A DNA stretch of 64,000 bases, taken from Schaalia hyovaginalis (GTDB lineage: Bacteria > Actinomycetota > Actinomycetes > Actinomycetales > Actinomycetaceae). Within the stretch, counting starts at the first letter, position 1. The number at the start of each line of letters is the position of its first letter. Where the stretch lies: positions 1,736,001-1,800,000 of the forward strand of contig NZ_JACHMK010000001.1 of NCBI RefSeq assembly GCF_014208035.1, given 5' to 3'. The notes beneath the pieces are model-generated. The model was not told where the DNA came from. It searched no databases and worked only from the letters and a program-made list of their open reading frames with translations. The position numbers were made by a program, and so were the translations under genes. Below are positions 36,355 to 44,926 of this stretch, piece by piece.

Positions 36355-38295
36355 ATGGACGAGTCCCGCGCTGAGGATCCGGCGGCCGCCCCTTCGATCA
36401 CCGACGCCATGCCCGACGGCGCCGCGATCGACGAGGGCGCTGAGACGATCGATTCGGGCGGTGCGACGAACGCCTTGGAATGGCATGCCCCCGTCCTCGT
36501 GAGGATCGACGAGTCGCTGACGATCCCTCGTCTCCTCGAGGACCGTGTGAAGCGCTCTGCGCGCCGCCCGCTCATCCTGCGCAAGCAGCCCGTCGCCGAC
36601 ACGTGGCGCCCGATCTCGGCCCGGGCCTTCTACGAGGAGGTCCAGCAGGTCGCCGCCGGCCTCATCGGACTCGGGCTCGAGCCGGGCGCCCGCCTCGCGA
36701 TCATGTCGCGCACCCGCTACGAGTGGACTCTCCTCGACTACGCGAGCTGGACCGCAGGCCTCGTGCCCGTGCCGATCTACGAGACGAGTTCGATCGAGCA
36801 GATCGCATTCGTGCTCACCGACGCCGCTGTCGACTTCGTCGTGACGGAGACGGTGACGATGGCCGAGCTCGTCCGGGCGGCCGCTCAACGGGCAGGCCGG
36901 GACGGCCTGCGGGTCCTCTCCCTCGATTCCGACGCGCTCGCCACGATCGTCGCCGAGGGCAGCGCCGTGACCCGCACGGAAGTCGCGTCGCGGACGAACG
37001 GGCTTTCGACCTCGTCGATCGCGACGATCGTCTACACCTCGGGGACGACGGGCCGGCCGAAGGGCACGGTGCTCTCGCACGGCAACTTCACCGAGCTGTG
37101 CGTGAACTCGCACGCCTGGATGCCGGAGATCGCGATGTCCGCGGAGTCGCGCCTCCTCCTCTTCCTCCCCCTCGCCCACGTCTTCGCGAGGTTCCTCGAG
37201 GTCTTCCAGCTGTCGGGCGAGGGCGTCCTCGGTCACGTGCCGTCGATCAAGTCCCTCCTTCCCGATCTGGCGTCCTTCAAGCCGAGCTACCTCCTCGTCG
37301 TCCCGCGCGTCTTGGAGAAGATCTACAACTCCGCGGACGCGAAGGCCTCCGCGGGAGCGAAGAAGCGGGTGTTCCGCTGGGCGGCGCGCACGGCGATCGA
37401 GTATTCGAAGGCCCTCGACACCCCCGAGGGCCCGTCCCGTTCCCTCAAGGCCCAGCGTGCGCTCGCCGACAGGCTCGTCTATCAGACGATCCTCAAACTG
37501 GTCGGCGGGAATGCCGACTACATCATCTCCGGCGGAGCGCCGCTGGCCCCCTGGCTCGCGCATTTCTACCGGGGCCTCGGCATCCCCGTGCTTGAGGGCT
37601 ACGGGCTCACGGAGACCGTCGGCCCTGTCGCCGTCTCCACCCCGCGTCTGGCGAAGATCGCGACCGTGGGCACCCCGCTGCCGCCGACTTCGGTGAAGAT
37701 CTCCGAGGAGGGGGAAGTCCTCATCAAGGGCCCTTCCGTCTTCGTCGAGTACCACAACGACCCGGAGGCGACGGCGGCGGCCTTCACCGAGGACGGGTGG
37801 TTCCGCACGGGCGATCTCGGGTCGCTCGACCGGGACGGGTATCTTTCGATCACGGGCCGCGCGAAGGAGATCATCGTGACCGCGGGCGGCAAGAACGTCT
37901 CGCCCGCGTCCTTGGAGAACGAGTTGCGCGCTCACCCGCTCGTCTCCCAGGTCCTCGTCGTCGGCGATCAGCGCCCCTTCATCTCGGCGCTCATCACCCT
38001 GGATGAGGAGATGCTGCCCGCGTGGCTGTCCGCCCACGGCCTGCCGACCATGTCGGTCGCGCAGGCGGCGACGAACATCGAGGTGCTCGCCTCCCTCGAC
38101 AAGGCGGTCGAGCGCGCGAACGAGCACGTGTCGCGCGCCGAGTCGATCCGCAAGATCACCGTCCTCGCGACCGACTTCACCGAAGCGAACGGCCTGCTCA
38201 CGCCGTCCCTCAAGGTGAAGCGCAAAGAGGCTCTCACGCGCTTCGCCCCCGAAATCGATGAGATGTACGGCGGGCCTGTCGAAGCGGGGCACTGA
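36355..38295 (+). CDS. Long-chain acyl-CoA synthetase (AMP-forming), FadD15-like
   Basis: 646 residues. Activates fatty acids to acyl-CoA through an acyl-adenylate. ANL-family motifs: TIVYTSGTTGRPKGTVLSHGN (P-loop), the LPLAHVFARFLEV segment, GYGLTETVGPVAVS, and DGWFRTGDLGSLDRDGYLSITGRAKEIIVTAGGKNVSP with the hinge and late Lys. The length and the ISGGAPLAPWLAHFYRGLG part point to the FadD15-like branch. The ATG 36355 has AAGGA upstream; a candidate -10 TAAAGT is at 36315. It ends at a bidirectional hairpin. Confidence 0.92.
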   Translation: MDESRAEDPAAAPSITDAMPDGAAIDEGAETIDSGGATNALEWHAPVLVRIDESLTIPRLLEDRVKRSARRPLILRKQPVADTWRPISARAFYEEVQQVAAGLIGLGLEPGARLAIMSRTRYEWTLLDYASWTAGLVPVPIYETSSIEQIAFVLTDAAVDFVVTETVTMAELVRAAAQRAGRDGLRVLSLDSDALATIVAEGSAVTRTEVASRTNGLSTSSIATIVYTSGTTGRPKGTVLSHGNFTELCVNSHAWMPEIAMSAESRLLLFLPLAHVFARFLEVFQLSGEGVLGHVPSIKSLLPDLASFKPSYLLVVPRVLEKIYNSADAKASAGAKKRVFRWAARTAIEYSKALDTPEGPSRSLKAQRALADRLVYQTILKLVGGNADYIISGGAPLAPWLAHFYRGLGIPVLEGYGLTETVGPVAVSTPRLAKIATVGTPLPPTSVKISEEGEVLIKGPSVFVEYHNDPEATAAAFTEDGWFRTGDLGSLDRDGYLSITGRAKEIIVTAGGKNVSPASLENELRAHPLVSQVLVVGDQRPFISALITLDEEMLPAWLSAHGLPTMSVAQAATNIEVLASLDKAVERANEHVSRAESIRKITVLATDFTEANGLLTPSLKVKRKEALTRFAPEIDEMYGGPVEAGH

Positions 38296-38361
38296 GAGCG
38301 GACCGCGGGAGCCGGCCCGCTTCCCGGGCGCTCCGGCCTTCGCGGCGCAGATGGAAGCGAA

Positions 38362-38391
38362 GCGGGGCGCCGACCGTGTCGTGCGCCCCGC
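38362..38391. terminator. Bidirectional hairpin
   Basis: A perfect 9-base stem GCGGGGCGC/GCGCCCCGC with a 12-base loop, followed by TCTT on the plus strand, between fadD and the convergent membrane-protein gene. Confidence 0.7.
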
Positions 38392-38400
38392 CTCTTCAGG

Positions 38401-38688
38401 TCACTCGTCTGCTTCGGCGTCCGCCGGAACCCTCGTCGAGAGAATCGGATGGCAGACGAGGGCGCCGATGACGAGCGCCGTCGCCAGCATCGGCTGTGTC
38501 AGCGCCTGCAGCTCCGTCACCAGGAACTGAAGCGCCGTCGCCAGTGGGCGGCTGAAGCGTTCCAGATCAGGCGCAAAGACGGCCGACATGAGGACCGTTC
38601 TCGACGCCAAGGAGACGGCATAGACGAGAAGAGCCATTTTCCACAGACTCGTCGAGACCTTTCGAAGATCACCCGTCACGCGATTCAT
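38401..38688 (-). CDS. Small uncharacterised membrane protein
   Basis: 95 residues from ATG 38688 (G-rich stretch upstream); a longer start at 38706 adds six residues. Two hydrophobic spans (LWKMALLVYAVSLASRTVLMSAVF and QPMLATALVIGALVCHPIL), separated by an amphipathic loop, and an acidic tail. Unknown family. It is followed on the same strand by nothing but the terminator and is separated from the next minus-strand gene by ~108 bases. Confidence 0.55.
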   Translation of the reverse strand: MNRVTGDLRKVSTSLWKMALLVYAVSLASRTVLMSAVFAPDLERFSRPLATALQFLVTELQALTQPMLATALVIGALVCHPILSTRVPADAEADE

Positions 38689-38796
38689 CGCCCCCCCGAT
38701 ACTCATTTGATTCTTGGCGGCCCGGATATCGAGCGCAGTCCGGCCTCCTTGCGGAGCAAGCTAGCCGATCGACGGGCGCGCATCAAGCACAGGCGT

Positions 38797-39420
38797 TCAC
38801 CGGCTCGGGATCGCGGCCAATCGCGTGACGCGGCAGTGCGTCACACCCTGATCGAGGATCTGGAAGGCGAGTGCTCCTGCGCGTTCCTCACCCGCTTGCA
38901 CTGCCGATTCGACCAGGACCTGCTCATCGATGAGCAGATCCCCGGACAGGATCGCGACGTGCAGGCGGACGTCGATCGGATAGTCGACGGGATTGCGCAC
39001 CGTGAGCCCTGCGCGCACCGAAGATCCTTCGATCACGCAGTCGCCGAGGGCGATCCCCTCACTCAGCGCATCGAGCAGAGCGTCATTCCTCGCGATGAGC
39101 GACGCGGCATCGCACTCGCGATCCGCGATCGCTCGGACCTCCCCCTCCGCGTTCCTGTAGGCCCGTCCTAGATCGAAGACGTCATCGAATCCGTACGCGC
39201 TCAGGGATGCGCAGATCTGAGAGGCAGCCTCTTCCCGTTCCGCGCGGACACGCGCTTCTTCCCGCGCTGCTTCTTCGCGTCTCGCCTCGCGAAGATCGTG
39301 GAGATCACGCCCTCGTTGCTTCTCCGCGGTCAGCCAGGCTGCCGAAGCGACGAGGAGGGGCACCATGAGCAGGGCGAGGGCGGCGAGCAGGAGCGAGGGC
39401 CTGAAGGTCCGGGGGCGCAT
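38797..39420 (-). CDS. Uncharacterised membrane-anchored protein
   Basis: 207 residues. A single N-terminal span (LLLAALALLMVPLLVASAAWL) is followed by a charged coiled coil (REARREEAAREEARVRAEREEAA) and an extracytoplasmic-looking domain with four Cys. The C-terminal half has a beta-sandwich-like pattern (VIEGSSVRAGLTVRNPVDYPIDVRLHVAIL). Family not recognised. The start overlaps the stop of the next upstream gene by one base (TGATG), so the pair is translationally coupled. Confidence 0.6.
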   Translation of the reverse strand: MRPRTFRPSLLLAALALLMVPLLVASAAWLTAEKQRGRDLHDLREARREEAAREEARVRAEREEAASQICASLSAYGFDDVFDLGRAYRNAEGEVRAIADRECDAASLIARNDALLDALSEGIALGDCVIEGSSVRAGLTVRNPVDYPIDVRLHVAILSGDLLIDEQVLVESAVQAGEERAGALAFQILDQGVTHCRVTRLAAIPSR

Positions 39421-39695
39421 CAGACCCTCTCCCCGACGAGGCCGATGGTGCTGATCTCGCGTTCGAGCTCGATGTTGAGACGATGCTCCTTCCAGGCGAG
39501 CAGCCCCAGTGCGGTGCTCGCCACGAGTTCGAGGGTGACGAGGCTCGCCAGTGCGAGCACCGGGGTCCGCTTCTTCCGCTCGGTCCGGGCCTCGTCCCCG
39601 TGAACGGGCCCGCTCGGCGGGATCGGTGATGGCGCAGATGCGTGGAAGGGGGCTCGCGCCGGCAGTGAAGTGCGTTCGACGGGGAGGTCGGCCAC
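39420..39695 (-). CDS. Uncharacterised single-span membrane protein
   Basis: 91 residues: a Pro/Ser-rich cytoplasmic-type N-terminus, a basic RTERKKRT stretch, then one span (PVLALASLVTLELVASTALGLLAW) and a short charged tail. Coupled by a one-base overlap to the downstream 207-residue membrane protein, so the two likely work together. No known domain. GGAGCTTG upstream is a plausible ribosome-binding site. Confidence 0.55.
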   Translation of the reverse strand: MADLPVERTSLPARAPFHASAPSPIPPSGPVHGDEARTERKKRTPVLALASLVTLELVASTALGLLAWKEHRLNIELEREISTIGLVGERV

Positions 39696-39761
39696 CGTTT
39701 CAAGCTCCTTCGGTCGAATTCGGGGTTCCAGGGCGATCTCGGGGCCGCCTCGCGATCCGGT

Positions 39762-40100
39762 TCAGGAATCCGCCCGGTAGCCCGCTTTGATGTCCTCGTG
39801 GTGGCGGATCACTTCCTTGACCATGAAGGCGAGGAATTTCTCGGCGAAGTCGGGATCGAGGCCCGATTCTTCGGCGAGGGCGCGCAGGCGGGCGACCTGC
39901 CGGGCCTCGCGCGCCGGGTCCGCGGGGGGCAGATCGTGGCGGGCCTTGATGTGCCCGACGCGCTGCGTGCAGCGGAAGCGCTCGGCGAGGACGTGGATGA
40001 GGGCCGCGTCGATGTTGTCGATCGTCGCGCGCGCTTCAAGGAGTTCGACGGGCAGTTCCTCGTCGGGACGGGGGGCCCGGGCACCGGGAGTCGCGCTCAT
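39762..40100 (-). CDS. Chorismate mutase (AroQ type)
   Basis: 112 residues, all-helical AroQ fold. Converts chorismate to prephenate for Phe/Tyr synthesis. The pattern ARATIDNIDAALIHVLAERF with an active-site Arg, VGHIKARHDLPPADPAREARQV (conserved Lys and Arg) and a helix ending EKFLAFMVKEVIRHHE is typical. No fused prephenate dehydratase or dehydrogenase domain. It starts at ATG 40100 behind GGAGGAAGGAG, 20 bases after clpX, so co-transcribed with it. Confidence 0.9.
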   Translation of the reverse strand: MSATPGARAPRPDEELPVELLEARATIDNIDAALIHVLAERFRCTQRVGHIKARHDLPPADPAREARQVARLRALAEESGLDPDFAEKFLAFMVKEVIRHHEDIKAGYRADS

Positions 40101-40120
40101 CGTCTGCTCCTTCCTCCCGT

Positions 40121-41377
40121 TCAGGCGCTGCGTGCGCCGCTCGCACGTTCCGCGTACAGTTCCGGATCGCCCTGCCCTGCGACGTATTCGCGCGTGATGA
40201 CGACTCGGGCGACGTCATCCCGGCTGGGCAGTTCGAACATGAGGTCGGCCAGGGTGATCTCCATGATCGAGGCGAGACCGCGGGCCCCGGTTCCCCGCGT
40301 ATTGGCGAGGGCGGCGATCGCGAGCAGGGCTTCGTGGGTGAATTCGAGGTCGATGCCGTCCAGATCGAACAGATGCTGATACTGGCGCACGAGGGAATTG
40401 GTGGGCTCGGTGAGGACGCGCACGAGATCCTCCTCGGTGAGCTCCTTCGTCGAGGTGAGGATCGGGAGGCGCCCGATGAACTCCGGGATCATGCCGAACT
40501 TGTGGAGGTCCTCCGGGGTGACGGACTCGTAGAGATCGCCCATCTCCGCATCGGACTTCAGGTCGGATCCGAATCCCGTCGAACGGCGCCCCATTCGCGC
40601 CTTGACGATGTCCTCGATCCCCGCGAAGGCGCCCGCCGCGATGAAGAGGATCCCCGAGGTGTCGATTTCGAGGAACTGCTGGTGGGGGTGCTTGCGCCCG
40701 CCCTGCGGGGGAACCGAGGCGACGGTCCCTTCGATGATCTTCAGGAGCGCCTGCTGGACGCCCTCGCCGGAGACATCGCGGGTGATCGAGGCGTTCTCGC
40801 CCTTACGGCCGATCTTGTCGATCTCATCGACGTAGATGATGCCCCGCTCGGCCTTCTTGATGTCCCCGTCGGCCTCCTGGATGAGGCGCAGGAGGATGTT
40901 CTCCACGTCCTCGCCGACGTATCCCGCCTCGGTCAGCGCAGTGGCGTCGACGATCGCGAAGGGGACCTTGAGGAGTCGGGCGAGTGAGCGCGCCAGGTGC
41001 GTCTTACCGGTGCCGGTCGGGCCGAGGAGGAGGATGTTCGATTTCGTCCCGAGCATGTCCTCCTCGTTGCCGGCTTCGCGGGAGCGGACGCGCTTGTAGT
41101 GGTTGTAGACGGCGACGGAGAGGGCGCGCTTGGCGCGGTCCTGCCCGATGACCCAGGAGTCGAGGAAGTCGTTGATCTCCCGGGGCTTGGGCAGGGGCGT
41201 CGCTTCGCTCTCCTGGGGCTTGTCCCCGAGTTCCTCTTCGATGATCTCGTTGCACAGCTCGATGCACTCATCGCAGATGTATACGCCGGAGCCGCCGATG
41301 AGCTTGCGCACCTGCTTCTGGCTCTTCCCGCAGAAGGAGCACTTGAGCAGTTCTGCTCCATCGGTCAAACGAGCCAC
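40121..41377 (-). CDS. clpX: ATP-dependent Clp protease ATP-binding subunit ClpX
   Basis: 418 residues. AAA+ unfoldase that feeds substrates to ClpP. N-terminal zinc finger CSFCGKSQ...CDECIELC; Walker A GPTGTGKT; Walker [12 protein letters not shown]; sensor region and the ClpP-binding IGF-like loop (here IGRLPILTS follows the pore region). GTG start at 41377 after GGAGG. In many actinobacteria clpX directly follows clpP1-clpP2; here they are about 9 kb apart, with the fucose cluster between. Confidence 0.96.
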   Translation of the reverse strand: MARLTDGAELLKCSFCGKSQKQVRKLIGGSGVYICDECIELCNEIIEEELGDKPQESEATPLPKPREINDFLDSWVIGQDRAKRALSVAVYNHYKRVRSREAGNEEDMLGTKSNILLLGPTGTGKTHLARSLARLLKVPFAIVDATALTEAGYVGEDVENILLRLIQEADGDIKKAERGIIYVDEIDKIGRKGENASITRDVSGEGVQQALLKIIEGTVASVPPQGGRKHPHQQFLEIDTSGILFIAAGAFAGIEDIVKARMGRRSTGFGSDLKSDAEMGDLYESVTPEDLHKFGMIPEFIGRLPILTSTKELTEEDLVRVLTEPTNSLVRQYQHLFDLDGIDLEFTHEALLAIAALANTRGTGARGLASIMEITLADLMFELPSRDDVARVVITREYVAGQGDPELYAERASGARSA

Positions 41378-41703
41378 GGTTCCTCCGCTTCATCATGGGC
41401 ACCGACAGGCGCTTTCCTCGCGATTCAGCCTATTGCAGGTGGAGACTGCGCGCCAACCGGCGCGCTGTCCTGTGGAGGAAAGCACCCTCGATGCCGCCAC
41501 CCGTGAACGTTCCGGCGCCATCCTTTCAAGAGCGGCATCAAACGCTCAGTACTACGGCGATTCCCGGCATGCAGGACAGATCGGGACGGTTTGGGCGAGC
41601 GACACTTTGAATCCTTGGGCTCCGAAGACTGAATTTTATTACGATTACTGCACTGTGAACCCGAGCATCACGGGTTGAGGGACACGATGACAGGGGGTTT
41701 GCG
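41378..41703 (+). other. 326-base stretch without a clear gene; possible bacteriocin-like remnant
   Basis: The stretch between clpX and a small membrane gene has no start-bearing frame I can support. GC falls from about 41540 onward. Plus-strand frame 3 is open to TGA at 41676-41678 and reads HAGQIGTVWASDTLNPWAP then KTEFYYDYC near its end. This has a loose resemblance to the C-terminus of lactococcin 972-type bacteriocins (textbook ending WAKATVGRNLTEKASFYYNFW), but there is no signal peptide or start codon in frame. It may be a decayed peptide gene or chance. Confidence 0.25.
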
Positions 41704-41847
41704 ATGCCACTGCTGCTCGCCCTCCTTGAGGGAGTGCTGAATGCGGGAGCGATCATCATGTCTCTCACGGGCGCGTCATTCGCACTCGTCTTGGCGTTGT
41801 TGTTCGCGATCGCATCTTCCAATGCGGATATCGAATCCCGCAGGTGA
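41704..41847 (+). CDS. Very small hydrophobic membrane protein
   Basis: 47 residues: MPLLLALLEGVLNAGAIIMS followed by LTGASFALVLALLFAIASSNADIESRR, two short hydrophobic helices with a basic end. AGGGGG lies just upstream of the ATG at 41704. It overlaps the next gene's possible start at 41822. Function unknown; a small membrane partner of the following gene is possible. Confidence 0.4.
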   Translation: MPLLLALLEGVLNAGAIIMSLTGASFALVLALLFAIASSNADIESRR

Positions 41848-42130
41848 GGTTCGGTACGAAGTGCTAGACGCTCGGGAGCCGGATTCCGCTCAGGAGCCCG
41901 AACCGCGCGCTTGGCGGTGGAGGCGGATTGCGCACTGTTCCGGGCTCGCCGTCAGTCTCACGGTCTTCGCAGTCTCCTTCCTCGTCTGGCTCTTCGGCCC
42001 CGATGAGGGGATGGTGAATGTCCTCAGCCGTTCCTTCGCAGTGGTGTCGAGCGCCGCCTTGATCGCCGAGGTCCTTGCGCTGCGAATTGCATTGCGCAGC
42101 GGCGCGCTTGAAGGAAGGGAGCGGGAGTGA
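41822..42130 (+). CDS. Small two-span membrane protein
   Basis: About 102 residues from ATG 41822 (or 89 from GTG 41861, which has AGGTGAGG upstream). An acidic N-terminus (DAREPDSAQEPEPRAWRWRR) precedes two hydrophobic spans (GLAVSLTVFAVSFLVWLF, SFAVVSSAALIAEVLALRIAL). Unknown family. It overlaps or follows the 47-residue gene at once, so both are likely one unit. The start is uncertain. Confidence 0.45.
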   Translation: MRISNPAGEVRYEVLDAREPDSAQEPEPRAWRWRRIAHCSGLAVSLTVFAVSFLVWLFGPDEGMVNVLSRSFAVVSSAALIAEVLALRIALRSGALEGRERE

Positions 42131-42250
42131 TGGCCGCAAGCGGCCGATGAGCGCCTCCCGATTCACGATCTCCTCCATCGATGCGGATCCGCGTCTTAGC
42201 AGGCTGCGAAGCCGTTCGCGGGCACGCCGATCCCGCTCCGTTACACAGCT

Positions 42251-42319
42251 GTAATGAAAGGGCCTTTACTAACCATCGGGAAGACACTATGCTCTCGTTA
42301 TGAAAGAGCCTTTCATAAC
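42251..42319. promoter_or_regulatory. ROK promoter with two palindromic operators
   Basis: Operator 2 (42297-42319) is a perfect palindrome: GTTATGAAAG, three bases, CTTTCATAAC. Operator 1 (42251-42273) is a near copy: GTAATGAAAG, GGC, CTTTACTAAC. A -35 TTTACT (42265-42270) and -10 TATGCT (42288-42293) with 17-base spacing lie between and within them, so operator 1 covers the -35 and operator 2 covers the start of transcription. This fits autorepression by the ROK protein downstream, with release by a sugar ligand. The centres are 46 bases apart. Confidence 0.82.
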
Positions 42320-42338
42320 CGGGACGAAGGAGTCGCCG

Positions 42339-43532
42339 ATGGAAGCGTCGAACCCGCACAACGATCGCCTCGCCGACCTCGGCGCGGCCAATCGCGCGAA
42401 GCTCGTCTCCGAGCTGCGCAAGGGCGCTTCCCTCCCCCTGCACCTCCTCTCCGAGGCGACCGGCCTGTCGCGCCCGACCCTCAAGAGCCACCTCGACACC
42501 CTCGTCACCGCCGGGATCGCGACCCGCGAGGAGGCGAGGGTCGGGACCCAGGGAGGGCGCCCAGCGGCCTCCTACTCCCTCAACGCCTCCGGCGCCCTCC
42601 TCGTCGCGATGGACATCTCCCTCCACGAGCACCGCTTCATGCTCGTCGACCTCGCCGGCACGGTGCGCGCGGCCCGGGTCTGCGAACTCCCCGCGCCTCC
42701 GGCCCCGGGCGACCGCAGCCGTCTCCTCATCGAGCAACTGCACGACTTCCTCGGCGAAGCCGACACCCCGACGGATCGCGTCTCGCTGTTCAGCGCAGCC
42801 ATCGGCGCACAGGTCGACCAGCGCGGCAGCCTCGGGCGCCTCCCCGTCGGCAACGCGCTCATCGACTCCGACTTCGCCTCACGACTGCCCGCGCCGCTCA
42901 TCCTCGAGAACGACCTCAAAGCCGCCGCATACGCCGAACACCGCATCGGATGCGCCCAGGACGCCCTCGACGTGATCCACGCCCTCCTGTGGTACCGCGT
43001 CGCGGCGGGGATCATCCTCGACGGGCGCATCCGGCGAGGCGCGCGCGAACTCGCCGGAGAGCTCAACATGGTCGCCTCGACCTCGATGCCGCCCCCCGAG
43101 GATTGGACCACATGGCCCCGCTTCCTGGAAACCCTCCTCGCCGCCGAGAAGGGCGACGCGCGCGCCCTCGAGTCGGTCGACGGCTTCTGCGCGCTCACGG
43201 CCACCCAGATCGCCTACCTCGCCATGAGCATCGACCCGGACAAGATCGTGCTCGGAGGCCCTCTCGCCCACCGCTCCCCCATGCTCGTCGACCGTCTGAT
43301 CTTGGCGCTCGACAAGGAACTGCCGACCGGCCCCTCCTTCGTGATCGAAGTCGCGGCCCTTCGCTCCTGGGGCCCCGCCCTCGGCGCGGCCCTTCGCGGC
43401 CTCGAAGCGATCGAGACCCGACTGCTCGGCGCCCCCTCCACGATCGACGCCCTCGTCAACGCGAGCCCGATCGCGATCCCGATCCCCTGCAAACCTCAAC
43501 ACGATTCAGTACTCAACGAGGAGAACGAATGA
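42339..43532 (+). CDS. ROK family transcriptional repressor of the fucoside cluster
   Basis: 397 residues. N-terminal winged helix (ANRAKLVSELRKGASLPLHLLSEATGLSRPTLKSHLDTL), then a ROK/ASKHA sugar-binding fold with LENDLKAAAYAEH and PDKIVLGGPLA. The start is ATG 42339, with AAGGAG upstream; an ATG at 42300 lies inside operator 2 and is not used. The usual ROK zinc motif (CxCGxxGCxE) is missing: the region reads GARELAGELNMVASTSMPPPE. The phosphate-1 motif is also atypical (MDISLHEH), so no kinase activity is expected. Last codons overlap the binding-protein ATG by four bases, so the gene is first in the operon and autoregulated. Confidence 0.85.
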   Translation: MEASNPHNDRLADLGAANRAKLVSELRKGASLPLHLLSEATGLSRPTLKSHLDTLVTAGIATREEARVGTQGGRPAASYSLNASGALLVAMDISLHEHRFMLVDLAGTVRAARVCELPAPPAPGDRSRLLIEQLHDFLGEADTPTDRVSLFSAAIGAQVDQRGSLGRLPVGNALIDSDFASRLPAPLILENDLKAAAYAEHRIGCAQDALDVIHALLWYRVAAGIILDGRIRRGARELAGELNMVASTSMPPPEDWTTWPRFLETLLAAEKGDARALESVDGFCALTATQIAYLAMSIDPDKIVLGGPLAHRSPMLVDRLILALDKELPTGPSFVIEVAALRSWGPALGAALRGLEAIETRLLGAPSTIDALVNASPIAIPIPCKPQHDSVLNEENE

Positions 43533-44824
43533 ACACCCTGAGAACCGCCATCGCGCTCGGCGCAGCCGGCGCACTCGCCCTCGGACTCGCAGCCTGCCAA
43601 GGCGGCGGCGATGCCGCCGAGTCCGGCTCCGCCTCCAGCACCGAAGGCATCGTCTACGTCGTCCCCACGTCCTGGGCGAATGTCGCCGTCCTCACCGAGG
43701 CCGTCGACGCCTACAACGCCGATGCCGCATCACCCGTCACCCTCCAGGCGATCCCCGACGAGAACTACAACTCGGTCGTCGGATCCCGCCTCGCCGGAGG
43801 AACCGACATCGACATCTTCGCCGGCGCCTACACCCTCTTCGACGTCCCCAACGTCATGGTCGACCTGACCGGCGAGCCCTTCCTCGACCGCCTCACCGAG
43901 GCCGGCGTCGACTCGCTCACCGCATCCGACGGGAAGGTCTACTCCTTCCCCTCGCCCACGCCCGGCGCGACCTTCGGCGTCTTCTACAACACGAAGGTCT
44001 TCGAAGAAGCCGGCGTCGCGGTGCCGACCTCCCTTGCGGAGATGACCGAAGCCATGAAGGCCCTCAAGGCCAAGGGGACGACGCCGCTCTTCCTCGCGGG
44101 CAAGGACGGATGGACGCTCCTCCAGCACCGCAATTCCGTCAACCCCCTGATGAACCTCGACGGCGATACGATCTCGAAGCTCAACGCCAACGAGATGCGC
44201 TGGGACCAGATCCCCGCCCTGACCGACCAGTACAACGCCCTCGAATCCTGGGCGAAGGACGGGCTCCTCAACGAGGACGTCCTCACCGCCACCTACGAGG
44301 AATCGCTGAAGGCCGTCGTCGACGGCTCCGCGGCGATGATCATCAACGGCTCCTGGGCGATCGGCGAAATGAGCGGACTGGCCGACGACGCCGCGACCTC
44401 GATCGGCTTCTTCCCGCTCCCGAGCGCCGAGGGGCGCACCATGCTCGGCCTGTCCGGCGCGGACGGCCTGCACATCGCCAAGTCGAGCGCCAACGTCGAG
44501 GGCGCGAAGGCCTTCCTCAGCTACCTCGCCTCGCCCGAGGTCGCGCAGAAGTTCATGGACGCCGCGCCCGGAATCTCGAACTTCACCGACGTCACCGTCC
44601 CCGAGAAGGCCCCCAAGGCGATGACCGACATCGCCACCGCCATCGAGAAGGGCGCGTCGACCCTCGCGATCGACAACGCCTCGCTCGTCCCCGCACCCGA
44701 ATCGGATCTCATCGCCGCCTACCAGCAGCTCGTCGCCGGGCAGATGAGCGCCGCCGACTTCCTCACCACCGAGGCCGACGGCATGATCGCCTCCGGGAAG
44801 GCCGCGGGAATCCCCGGATTCTGA
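43529..44824 (+). CDS. ABC transporter sugar-binding lipoprotein
   Basis: 431 residues. A carbohydrate-type extracellular solute-binding protein anchored by lipid at Cys23 (lipobox LAAC). It delivers sugars to the two permeases downstream. Typical binding-protein patterns: SWANVAVLTEAVDAYN at the start, YSFPSPTPGATFGVFYNTKVFEEAG, and GSAAMIINGSWAIGEM. The neighbouring alpha-fucosidase suggests fucosylated oligosaccharides, but the ligand is inferred from context. ATG 43529 follows GAGGAG and overlaps the ROK stop. A hairpin downstream may boost its expression over the permeases. Confidence 0.9.
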   Translation: MNTLRTAIALGAAGALALGLAACQGGGDAAESGSASSTEGIVYVVPTSWANVAVLTEAVDAYNADAASPVTLQAIPDENYNSVVGSRLAGGTDIDIFAGAYTLFDVPNVMVDLTGEPFLDRLTEAGVDSLTASDGKVYSFPSPTPGATFGVFYNTKVFEEAGVAVPTSLAEMTEAMKALKAKGTTPLFLAGKDGWTLLQHRNSVNPLMNLDGDTISKLNANEMRWDQIPALTDQYNALESWAKDGLLNEDVLTATYEESLKAVVDGSAAMIINGSWAIGEMSGLADDAATSIGFFPLPSAEGRTMLGLSGADGLHIAKSSANVEGAKAFLSYLASPEVAQKFMDAAPGISNFTDVTVPEKAPKAMTDIATAIEKGASTLAIDNASLVPAPESDLIAAYQQLVAGQMSAADFLTTEADGMIASGKAAGIPGF

Positions 44825-44828
44825 TCGC

Positions 44829-44864
44829 CCGGGGCGCAGGCCCTCGGCTCGGCCCGCGCCCCGG
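44829..44864 (+). terminator. Intercistronic hairpin after the binding-protein gene
   Basis: A perfect 9-base stem (CCGGGGCGC/GCGCCCCGG) with a GGCC-GGCC inner helix, no T-run. It lies between the binding protein and first permease, a place where such elements usually stabilise the upstream message or attenuate the downstream genes. Confidence 0.6.
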
Positions 44865-44926
44865 CCGCATCACCCCCACACCTCATCCGCGCTGCGGAGC
44901 CCCGGCTCGGCATCCAAGGAGCAACC

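Noticed and set aside
35875..38292. An 805-codon open frame on the minus strand
   Set aside because: Complement of valS end and fadD; low-complexity composition, no recognisable motif.
42300..42338. Upstream ATG for the ROK gene at 42300
   Set aside because: It lies inside the palindromic operator and before the AAGGAG site; ATG 42339 is better.
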